The position numbers were made by a program, and so were the translations under genes. A model generated the notes under the pieces. That model saw nothing but the letters and a program-made list of their open reading frames with translations, had not been told where the DNA came from and did not search any database. A stretch of DNA of 64,000 bases from Nostoc sp. FACHB-892 (GTDB lineage: Bacteria; Cyanobacteriota; Cyanobacteriia; Cyanobacteriales; Nostocaceae), in assembly GCF_014698795.1 (NCBI RefSeq), contig NZ_JACJTR010000032.1, positions 1 through 64,000 on the forward strand, written 5' to 3'. Positions 54,791-62,899 of the stretch are shown here, in pieces. Within the stretch, counting starts at the first letter, position 1, and every line of letters begins with the position of its first letter.

Positions 54791-55905
54791 TTAAGTCAAT
54801 GTTTTACAGCAAATCTCTACAGCGTTTTATTTCAGTAGCAGCAACTATTGTTTTAGTTTGGTTTGGTATTGTTCCTGGCTCTGGACAAATAGCTGCTGTT
54901 CATGCTGAAACTATTAATAATAAAATAGTTTTAGAGCAGCCAATTACATCATCATATAATAGAGATGAACCAGATCAAAGTTTAGATAAGGTAGTTACGA
55001 AAGAATCGATTAAACCTTCAAATGATTGGTACGAAATTGATCAGCATTTAGTTAATGCGGTTAGAAATGCGTATAACAGTTCTGAGAATTATGCAATTGC
55101 TGAGTTAGAGGATTGGGAAAATGAGCTACTGCAAAAAGTAGATGATAAATTTCTCAATTGGTATTTCAGCTATGGTAATCAAAAATTCATGGAATTTGGT
55201 GTTCCCTTTGCTTGGATAGTATTTAAACTAGATTCTAATTTAAAACTATTTAGAACCGAAGAAGAGAAAAATTTAACTGCTGGAGAAATAGTCAAAGTAA
55301 GAATGACGCAAGACTTCAATAATAAATTCCATGAATTAGTTTTGAACGAAGACTCCGAAAAATCTTTCAAGCGGATAGTAGAAAAAATCGGTAGGGCTTA
55401 TGCTTCAGCAATGAGTATTCAATTTTTAACAATTAAATCTCAATATAAAATCAATGATCCCGACTGGAAAGAACATTTAATTAAAATATCACAGATTATT
55501 TACGATACAGGTAATAGTCAATCAAGTCTGACAATAGATAGCTTTAATAGTGATTTATTTACAAAAGTCTTTACTTTTACCACAGCTACTGTTGGATTAA
55601 AATTAGCCGCTAATTTTGCGGCTAAAGCTGGTTCTAAAATCGCTGCCAAAGCTGGGGCATCTGCTATTGCTAAAGCAGGCGCTCAACTTCTAGATCCCAT
55701 TTTAATTGTCGGCTTTTTAGCTTGGGATGTTTGGGATTATAACCACATGGTTGCAGAATCTAAGCCACAACTACGTCAAAATATCTCAGATTATTTAAGG
55801 GAAGTAAAATACTCTATTTTATCAGCACCAGGCAATAGTATTATGGCTGCTCTAAAAGATGTCGAAAGCAAATTTTTGGATGGAATAGAGTCTCAACCGA
55901 TTTAA
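54787..55905 (+). CDS. Exported/membrane protein inside DISARM operon, paralog 2
   Basis: 372 residues. The start is a TTG at 54787, overlapping the paralog 1 stop by 4 bases (TTGA); an ATG at 54799 is the alternative. The N-terminus (FISVAATIVLVWFGIVPGSG, then QIAAVHAE) looks like a signal peptide with a possible cleavage after VHA, so the protein is probably exported or anchored. The body repeats paralog 1: AVRNAYNSSENYAIAELEDW, DDKFLNWYFSYGNQKFMEFG, then an Ala/Gly-rich KLAANFAAKAGSKIAAKAGA stretch ending in FLAWDVWDYNH. Unlike paralog 1 it lacks the long acidic N-terminus. drmA begins 31 bases after its stop. Function unknown. Confidence 0.85.
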   Translation: MIKSMFYSKSLQRFISVAATIVLVWFGIVPGSGQIAAVHAETINNKIVLEQPITSSYNRDEPDQSLDKVVTKESIKPSNDWYEIDQHLVNAVRNAYNSSENYAIAELEDWENELLQKVDDKFLNWYFSYGNQKFMEFGVPFAWIVFKLDSNLKLFRTEEEKNLTAGEIVKVRMTQDFNNKFHELVLNEDSEKSFKRIVEKIGRAYASAMSIQFLTIKSQYKINDPDWKEHLIKISQIIYDTGNSQSSLTIDSFNSDLFTKVFTFTTATVGLKLAANFAAKAGSKIAAKAGASAIAKAGAQLLDPILIVGFLAWDVWDYNHMVAESKPQLRQNISDYLREVKYSILSAPGNSIMAALKDVESKFLDGIESQPI

Positions 55906-55936
55906 TACCGAATCTACTGAATAAATCACTACTAAT

Positions 55937-58900
55937 ATGCCATCTATCACATCTGCCGAAGTGCGATCGCATCTGATTGATGCCTTACAGCTTGACCTTG
56001 TAGGTCCACCACCCGATGATGTTGCCCATGCTGAAGAAACTTTAGATCAAGCTCCTTCCAAGTGGTATCTCACGGGATTCCTTGTACCCTACGGCGTACC
56101 AGTTGTGGATAACTCTGGCGATGAAGAAATGGACGAAGTTGGTCGTGTTGGCTCTGGCGAAGACGAAAAGATTCCAGAGAAAGCCTTTGCCCGTAAAGCC
56201 TATTTCCCTTCTTCAATGGGGTTAAGTGTGCTTTTACCCCAAACCGTTAACCAACTTCATGTTACTGTCGGGTGGGGTGATTACCAACCACTAACCAAAC
56301 CAGATACCGAAGGAAAAGAAATTACCTTCACAGGTGATTGGCAGAGAGTTCCAAGAGAGGCTGAACTTACCGTACCGTTGCGTACAAGCGGCAGACCGAC
56401 TCAATTAGACCTTGGTTTAAATTTAGGCAATACGACTAAACAACTAGAGATTCCCCTTAGTGGAAGTAGTTCTCCAATATATTTGGATGTTCCTAACAGC
56501 GATGGCTTACAGCTGGTTGTCTCAGTTCGCTCCGTAACTTCTGAGGAATTAGTACCAGCAGGAACGCGCTCAGTTTCAGTATTCTTAGTTAATCATCGCC
56601 GCCCTAGTTCTGACCAAAAGCGGGATGCTGGTTATGCTTTCCAAACAAATTTAATAATTCAGACAGCCGATTCCTTTGTACCACGCCCCAATTTACGTGG
56701 GCGAGATGGCGATGACTGGGATGAGAAAGTTGCTGATTTGCAATACCGAGATGATTACGAATATGCTGTTGGTCATAACGTTTCTGCGATTGCAGTTGCA
56801 AATCCCAATGGTGGCTGTCAGGAAGTAAGAACGGCTTGGATACCAACTGCTGACGTAGAAAAGGTAATTGCAACCCAGGTTAAAAATGTGGAAGTCGGCA
56901 TGGAAGCATTAGCCGCCGCACCGACAGCAGAAGCATTGCGAAATCTGCTCAGTCCGATGGTTAGTGCTTATTCTGAATGGATAGATGATCAACGAGTCAA
57001 ATGTCCGACTGGGCAAAAACGCTTAGGTGTAGCTAAAGACCTATTAGATCGAGCCGGAATTGCTAAAGACCGAATTGCTGCTGGTTTAAATGCATTGGAT
57101 GACCCACAAGTATTAGATGCATTTCGCATTGCCAATCGAGCGATCGCCTTAGCAATTCGTCAGCGTGCGACTCATAAGAAAAACATTACTCCCGAATCTA
57201 TAGCCCCTCCAACTTGGCGACCGTTTCAACTTGCTTTCTTGTTAATGAACTTGGTGGGTATCGCCAACCCCGAACATTCAGACCGGGAACTAGTTGATTT
57301 ACTGTTCTTCCCTACAGGTGGTGGTAAAACTGAAGCTTACTTGGGGCTGGCAGCTTTTACACTTGTATTACGGCGGCTACGTCATCCTGGTATCGGCTCT
57401 GCGGGACTGAGCGTACTGATGCGCTACACACTGCGCCTCCTCACCCTTGACCAACTGGGACGTGCTGCGACGATGATTTGCGCCCTAGAGCTGGAACGGG
57501 AGCAAGATGTAGAAAAATTGGGGAAATGGCCGTTTGAGATTGGATTGTGGGTAGGGCAAGCAGCTACACCTAACCGGATGGGCAAGAAGGGGGACAATGA
57601 TGAAAATAGCGCCCGTTCGCGTACCATTGCTTTCTTAAATAACGATCGCAAACCTTCACCTATTCCTTTAGAGAACTGTCCTTGGTGCGGAACTAAATTT
57701 ACCCGCAATTCATTTCAACTATTGCCTAATCCTGACCAGCCAATAGACTTGCGTATAAGTTGCGCCAATCGCCGTTGTCATTTTAGAGGCGATCGCTCTT
57801 TACCAGTGTTAGCAGTAGACGAACCGATTTATCGCCGTCTGCCGTGTTTTATGATCGCTACAGTAGATAAATTTGCGAGTTTGCCTTGGGTAGGAGAAAC
57901 AGGTGCTTTATTTGGACGTGTAGAACGTCATGATAAAGATGGTTTTTACAGCCCTGTTTATCCAGGTAGAGGTAAAGCACTTGACGGTTATCTGCCACCG
58001 CCAGATTTAATTATTCAAGATGAACTGCATTTAATTTCTGGCCCTTTAGGGACAATGGTAGGACTTTACGAAACTGCAATTGATGCTCTTTGCAGTCGAG
58101 AGATAAATGGTCAAAAAATCCGCCCGAAGATTGTAGCTTCCACTGCGACAGTGCGACGGGCAAACAAGCAGATTAAGGCATTGTTTGGGCGAAATGAAGT
58201 CGATGTATTTCCGCCACCAGGGCCAGATCGGCGCGATTCATTTTTTGCGAAGACAGTATCTGCCGAAGAGAAGAATGCTCGAACTTATATAGGAATTGCT
58301 GCCCAAGGGCGAAGTCTGAAAGTAGTATTATTACGTACTTATCTGGCATTGCTGGGAGTAGCACAGAAAGAATGGTTAGCAGCAGGCGGGGACAAAAACC
58401 CTCATAACCCAGCAGACCCTTACATGACATTGCTTGGGTACTTTAATTCGTTGCGTGAACTAGGTGGCAGTCGGCGCATTGTTGAAGATGAAGTCAACTC
58501 TCGGCTTATTGGTTATAGCAAACGAAAACGAGTCGGTAAAAGTTCAGGTTTGTTTGCGGATCGGAAAATCGATGATGAACCAGAAGAATTGACCTCCCGT
58601 GTCAGCACAAGTGAAGTTGCAGATACTAAAAGCCGTTTAGAAGCAACATTTGACCAAAAAGAGCGTGTTGATGTAGTCTTAGCTACCAATATGATTTCTG
58701 TTGGTCTGGACATTACGCGCTTGGGCTTAATGGTAGTTCTCGGTCAACCTAAAACAGCCGCAGAATACATTCAAGCTACCAGTCGTGTGGGACGGGATGA
58801 AGAACGACCAGGATTAGTTGTTACATTACTCAACGTTCACCGTCCGCGCGATCGCTCACACTATGAACGTTTCTTTGCTTGGCACGCTACTTTCTATAGG

Positions 58901-59389
58901 GCAGTAGAAGCTACCAGCGTTACCCCCTTCTCTCCTCGTGCTATTGACCGAGGGATTGCTGCGATTACCGTTGCTTTAGCACGTTTGGGGCATTCTGGGA
59001 TGACAGCACCACTTCGTGCGAGCGACATTCTTCAGCACCGTAACGAGCTAAATTTTGTCATCGATGTGATCGCCAAGCGTGCCGAGATGCACGACAAAGA
59101 ACTTGATGCAGGTGATGCAGAAGCACTCCGTCAAAAAGTCAGGGGTCGAGTTAAGGATTTACTAGATTTATGGGAACGGATTGCTGGTGAAAAAATTAAC
59201 CTTCAATATCAACGTGAGGTTGGGGAAGCGCCGCCTCTATTATTTGACCCACTTGACCCGGAATTAGAAAAAAAACCACTAGAAGAAAGAAAATTTAAAG
59301 CTCAACGTAGTTTACGTGATGTTGAGCCAACAGTTAATTTGTGGGTTCGCAATCCTGATGGATTTGAGGTAGAGGAGGAAGAATCATGA
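55937..59389 (+). CDS. drmA: DISARM helicase DrmA
   Basis: 1,150 residues. Superfamily 2 helicase: Walker A LLFFPTGGGKTEAYLGLAAF (about 455-474), DEXH in LIIQDELHLISGPLG (about 692-706), STATVRR, and the C-terminal ATNMISVGLDITRLGLMVVL and QATSRVGRDEERPG motifs. The CPWCGTKF (about 578) and SCANRRCHFRG segments look like zinc ribbons. The N-terminal 400 residues are beta-rich and typical of DrmA. It works with DrmB, and its stop overlaps the drmB start (ATGA). DrmA-DrmB is the core of all DISARM types and binds DNA in known systems. Confidence 0.94.
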   Translation: MPSITSAEVRSHLIDALQLDLVGPPPDDVAHAEETLDQAPSKWYLTGFLVPYGVPVVDNSGDEEMDEVGRVGSGEDEKIPEKAFARKAYFPSSMGLSVLLPQTVNQLHVTVGWGDYQPLTKPDTEGKEITFTGDWQRVPREAELTVPLRTSGRPTQLDLGLNLGNTTKQLEIPLSGSSSPIYLDVPNSDGLQLVVSVRSVTSEELVPAGTRSVSVFLVNHRRPSSDQKRDAGYAFQTNLIIQTADSFVPRPNLRGRDGDDWDEKVADLQYRDDYEYAVGHNVSAIAVANPNGGCQEVRTAWIPTADVEKVIATQVKNVEVGMEALAAAPTAEALRNLLSPMVSAYSEWIDDQRVKCPTGQKRLGVAKDLLDRAGIAKDRIAAGLNALDDPQVLDAFRIANRAIALAIRQRATHKKNITPESIAPPTWRPFQLAFLLMNLVGIANPEHSDRELVDLLFFPTGGGKTEAYLGLAAFTLVLRRLRHPGIGSAGLSVLMRYTLRLLTLDQLGRAATMICALELEREQDVEKLGKWPFEIGLWVGQAATPNRMGKKGDNDENSARSRTIAFLNNDRKPSPIPLENCPWCGTKFTRNSFQLLPNPDQPIDLRISCANRRCHFRGDRSLPVLAVDEPIYRRLPCFMIATVDKFASLPWVGETGALFGRVERHDKDGFYSPVYPGRGKALDGYLPPPDLIIQDELHLISGPLGTMVGLYETAIDALCSREINGQKIRPKIVASTATVRRANKQIKALFGRNEVDVFPPPGPDRRDSFFAKTVSAEEKNARTYIGIAAQGRSLKVVLLRTYLALLGVAQKEWLAAGGDKNPHNPADPYMTLLGYFNSLRELGGSRRIVEDEVNSRLIGYSKRKRVGKSSGLFADRKIDDEPEELTSRVSTSEVADTKSRLEATFDQKERVDVVLATNMISVGLDITRLGLMVVLGQPKTAAEYIQATSRVGRDEERPGLVVTLLNVHRPRDRSHYERFFAWHATFYRAVEATSVTPFSPRAIDRGIAAITVALARLGHSGMTAPLRASDILQHRNELNFVIDVIAKRAEMHDKELDAGDAEALRQKVRGRVKDLLDLWERIAGEKINLQYQREVGEAPPLLFDPLDPELEKKPLEERKFKAQRSLRDVEPTVNLWVRNPDGFEVEEEES

Positions 59390-61260
59390 GTAAATCAAAC
59401 AAAAAGCGTCCTCCATCTGGAGAGATTCGACAGAGCCAAATTTTATCTACTTTTGGCCCAGGGGCAATGGTGGATTTACCCGATTATTCCATACTAATTG
59501 GCGGACTCAACCACTGGCACGGGGACAAAAAACGTATTTATGAAGACCGATTAAAGGAACGAGTGGCTGAAATTTTAGGGGTTAATGATATTGCCCTATA
59601 TGCCCCACCTGTAGACGAGAAAGACCCGAAAGCATCTCGCACTGGAATTACAGCTTTCGCTTTCCCCACTTGGTTTGTTGCTCAAGTAGAAGAAACTTGG
59701 CCTAAACCAAATGAAGCAACGCCTAATGCCAAAGTTTACCGGACACGTCCTCTACTACCTTGGGGTAGTTTGGTAACTGGTAAATATCTCAATGCTGACA
59801 GAAAGAAAGTGCCAGTCGTACCTGTGCGTTTTGTACAAGCTTGCATTAACGGACACATAAAAGATATTGATTGGCGTGGTTTTGTTCACGAAAACCCTAA
59901 AACCACCTGCCGGGGTCAGCTATGGTTTGATGAGGGCGGATCTGGCAATGATTTTGCTGATATTTTTGTCCGCTGTGAAGCTTGCAAAGCTCGTCGTCAG
60001 TTATCAGATGCAACAGTACCCAATGGCAAGGTTTTAGGAAAGTGCGAAGGACATCGCCCTTGGCTTGGCCCCAAAGCCCAAGAACTCTGCATTTCTGAGT
60101 CAACAGGGAAACCAGAATATAATCGGCTTTTGGTTCGCTCTGCCAGCAATGCTTACTTTTCCCAGCTTCTGAGTGTCATTTCTCTACCAGACTCGGATGC
60201 AGCCTTGCAAAATGCGGTTAATTCAGTTTATGAAGACTTCCTTCAGTATGCAGAAAGTAGTGATGAAGTTAAAAAAGAACGCCGGAAGCAAAAAGTCGCT
60301 GCTGTTTTAGAAGGATTTAGTGATGAAGTTGTATGGGCAGAAATCCAGCGCAGACAGAGTGGGCAAGGTAAGCAATACAAGGGTATTAAGCAAGTAGAAA
60401 TTGAGACTTTGCTATCTAGCCCCTTTGAAGTCGGAGAAGATGTACCAGAAAGTGACTTTTATGCTCGTGCGCGGAAATTAGATAACATCAAACCAAAATT
60501 ACTATCTGTTATAGAGAGCATTGTCTTGGTACACCGACTTAAGGAAGTTACCGCCCAAATTGGCTTTACTCGCTTTGAGGCAATTATGCCTGATATTGAC
60601 GGCGATTTAGATATTCAAGTCAGGCGAGCTGCTCTTGATATTGAACCTACTTGGGTGTCGGCAATTGAAAACAGAGGCGAAGGCGTGTTCATCGCTTTCC
60701 GTAAAGAAGCTATTGATAATTGGCTCAAGCGGGATGCAGTACATCTTCGGGGGAAGAAATTAGCAAAAGGCTTTGATATCTGGCGCAAACAAAAAGGTAT
60801 TGCTCAAGAGAAAGCTAAGTTTCCTGGATTACGTTACATTATGCTGCATTCCCTTTCACACCTATTGATTGCAGCTGTGTCTTTAGAATGTGGTTATGCT
60901 GCTAGTTCAATTCGTGAACGCATTTATGCTGGCGAATCCGGCTATGGCATTCTTTTATACACGGGTTCTCCTGGTTCGGAAGGTACTTTAGGGGGACTGG
61001 TACAAGTAGGAAACCGAATTGAATACCATTTGGATGTTGCACTGGAGATGGGGAGGCTTTGCTCTAATGATCCAGTTTGCGCCCAGCATCAACCAGATGC
61101 CGAACAAGAAGATAGGTTTTTACATGGTGCTGCTTGTCATGGGTGCTTACTCATTGCTGAAACTTCTTGCGAACGGCGCAATGAATTTCTTGACAGGGCA
61201 TTGGTCGTTGCTACTGTTGAAGGGCCAGGGGCAGAATTCTTTGAGGATGTGAGAGTATGA
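59386..61260 (+). CDS. drmB: DISARM protein DrmB (DUF1998)
   Basis: 624 residues, overlapping drmA by 4 bases. A zinc-binding CEACKARRQ segment with a downstream cysteine (about 195-225) is followed by a helical region. The DUF1998 signature is at about 480-545 (LRYIMLHSLSHLLIAAVSLE, YAASSIRERIYAGESGYGIL, GSEGTLGGLVQVG). C-terminal cysteines (CSNDPVCAQHQ ... GAACHGCLLIAETSCERRNE) are typical of DUF1998 proteins. DrmB is the partner of DrmA. The C-terminus overlaps drmC by 4 bases (ATGA). Confidence 0.94.
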   Translation: MSKSNKKRPPSGEIRQSQILSTFGPGAMVDLPDYSILIGGLNHWHGDKKRIYEDRLKERVAEILGVNDIALYAPPVDEKDPKASRTGITAFAFPTWFVAQVEETWPKPNEATPNAKVYRTRPLLPWGSLVTGKYLNADRKKVPVVPVRFVQACINGHIKDIDWRGFVHENPKTTCRGQLWFDEGGSGNDFADIFVRCEACKARRQLSDATVPNGKVLGKCEGHRPWLGPKAQELCISESTGKPEYNRLLVRSASNAYFSQLLSVISLPDSDAALQNAVNSVYEDFLQYAESSDEVKKERRKQKVAAVLEGFSDEVVWAEIQRRQSGQGKQYKGIKQVEIETLLSSPFEVGEDVPESDFYARARKLDNIKPKLLSVIESIVLVHRLKEVTAQIGFTRFEAIMPDIDGDLDIQVRRAALDIEPTWVSAIENRGEGVFIAFRKEAIDNWLKRDAVHLRGKKLAKGFDIWRKQKGIAQEKAKFPGLRYIMLHSLSHLLIAAVSLECGYAASSIRERIYAGESGYGILLYTGSPGSEGTLGGLVQVGNRIEYHLDVALEMGRLCSNDPVCAQHQPDAEQEDRFLHGAACHGCLLIAETSCERRNEFLDRALVVATVEGPGAEFFEDVRV

Positions 61261-62057
61261 TGGCTTTTCTCCACCTGAGCCGTCCAGCCCTCGTTAATTT
61301 GGCAGTCGCTTTGGAAACTGGCAGACTTTCCCCGCCCTTTTCCACATCGAATGTAGCGAACTACATCCCAGCAGCTTTGAATCGAGACATTGTTGATGAA
61401 CTCAACCGACTTAATGTTATGGGCGTACATTCCGAGCATATTGCTTACACGCTACGACTGCTGGCAGAAGAACGAAGTACATCCCAAGCAGTGAGCGATC
61501 GCGTTGATTTGGTTTGGACTGGCCCAGAAATTGCTGGTTCTCAAAGCCGTGACACTGGGGTTGTTGTGCGCGAGTTGTTTAGCACTGCCAAAATAAGCGT
61601 TCTCATTTCTAGTTTTGCTCTTGATAAAAAACAAAAAGCACGAGAGTTATTTATGGTGCTGGCAGAACGCATGGATTTTAACCCAGAATTAAATGTGCGA
61701 ATGTTTCTTAACGTTAACCGACCACACAACAGTGAAGTGCCAACATCTACTTTACTGCGGGAGTTTGCCACTAGTTTTCGCCAAGATATTTGGCCAGGAA
61801 AAAGACTACCTGAAGTGTTTCACGATCCGCGATCGCTGGCGGTGGGTGTGGAATCAAAAGCTTGTTTACACGCTAAGTGTGTTGTTGTAGATAAGGAGCG
61901 TGTGCTTGTGACCTCTGCCAATTTTACAGAAGCGGCTCACGAGCGCAATATTGAAGCTGGTGTATTACTGAACGACCCAGTAACGGCTATTGCTTTGCAA
62001 ATGCAATTTGAAAGCTTGGTTACAAGAAATATACTAGGTCGAATTCCTGGAATCTGA
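61257..62057 (+). CDS. drmC: DISARM phospholipase D-like nuclease DrmC
   Basis: 266 residues. One HKD motif is clear: LHAKCVVVDKERVLVTSANF followed by TEAAHERNIEAG (His near residue 205). This is the phospholipase D superfamily pattern, with nuclease-type family members. A single motif usually implies dimerisation. DrmC is present in most DISARM loci but was reported not essential for protection in one system studied. It ends the tightly overlapping drmABC run; the next gene starts 45 bases later. Confidence 0.93.
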   Translation: MMAFLHLSRPALVNLAVALETGRLSPPFSTSNVANYIPAALNRDIVDELNRLNVMGVHSEHIAYTLRLLAEERSTSQAVSDRVDLVWTGPEIAGSQSRDTGVVVRELFSTAKISVLISSFALDKKQKARELFMVLAERMDFNPELNVRMFLNVNRPHNSEVPTSTLLREFATSFRQDIWPGKRLPEVFHDPRSLAVGVESKACLHAKCVVVDKERVLVTSANFTEAAHERNIEAGVLLNDPVTAIALQMQFESLVTRNILGRIPGI

Positions 62058-62102
62058 CTATTTTAAGTAATATTTTATGAGCTACATTAATGGAGAAAAA
62101 CA

Positions 62103-62771
62103 ATGAAGACAAGAATACAGCAAATATTAACTGAACTTGAGTGTGTTCAAGAAAGTTTCTTAGGATTGTCTGATGATATTTGGCTAAATATTGAACATAA
62201 TGATTCCCAGGCAGTTCAGAAAGGTTCTGAGTTTAAAGTAGCTTTTAACAAAAAACTACATGAATTTAACCGAATCTCTAGTGAAATCTCTGATTTAATT
62301 GAAAATTACACTAATATTCATCCTGAATCAATAGATATTGTTCAGAAAAGCTCACTAGAGCATGAGCGTATTATACGAGAACTTGATTCTAGTGAGCCTC
62401 ATAGTATTGAAGAGACTTTTACATTTAAACGCCCTTATGGTTTTGTATTTGAAGGGCAAGCTTACAAAGATGTAAAAAATTGGCAACGCCTATATAGATT
62501 ATTTTGCAAACAATTAGCTAAAAAGAACATTCAATTATTCAAAGAGTTCATAAATAGTACAGATGCTAAAACTGTCCGTGGTAATGTATTTTTTGCATCT
62601 GAGAAAAAGGTTTTAAGGAAAGCATTAGAGATTGATAGTGCTATCTATGCAGAAGGTAATTTATCTGCAAATGACATTCGGGACAGAATTAAAAGTTTGC
62701 TAAATGCCTTTAAAATAGAACCTAAAGAATTATCAATTTATCTACGTGAAGATAGAAATGCAATGGAATAA
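62103..62771 (+). CDS. Unknown helical protein downstream of drmC
   Basis: 222 residues, charged, helical (MKTRIQQILTELECVQESFL ...), with a central FKRPYGFVFEGQAYKDVKNW segment and a C-terminal LKSLLNAFKIEPKELSIYLR. Its leader has a TGGAGAAA box upstream of the ATG at 62103. It shares orientation and close spacing with DISARM, so it may be an accessory, but it is not a known DISARM gene. It could instead pair with the following DUF262 gene. No catalytic motif is visible. Confidence 0.72.
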   Translation: MKTRIQQILTELECVQESFLGLSDDIWLNIEHNDSQAVQKGSEFKVAFNKKLHEFNRISSEISDLIENYTNIHPESIDIVQKSSLEHERIIRELDSSEPHSIEETFTFKRPYGFVFEGQAYKDVKNWQRLYRLFCKQLAKKNIQLFKEFINSTDAKTVRGNVFFASEKKVLRKALEIDSAIYAEGNLSANDIRDRIKSLLNAFKIEPKELSIYLREDRNAME

Positions 62772-62899
62772 TTATGTGACGGCATCCACAACTTTGAGCA
62801 GATGTCTTGGCTTATCCTCACTAATTAATTTTGAACTGGTTATTGATATTCGACACTTTTCACGAAGCATTCAAACAAGTTATCAGAAGAAATATCTAT

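Noticed and set aside
53435-55905. Paralog pair as class 2 DISARM genes (drmE or drmMII)
   Set aside because: They have membrane/signal segments and no methylase or ATPase motifs, and the locus already has the class 1 genes.
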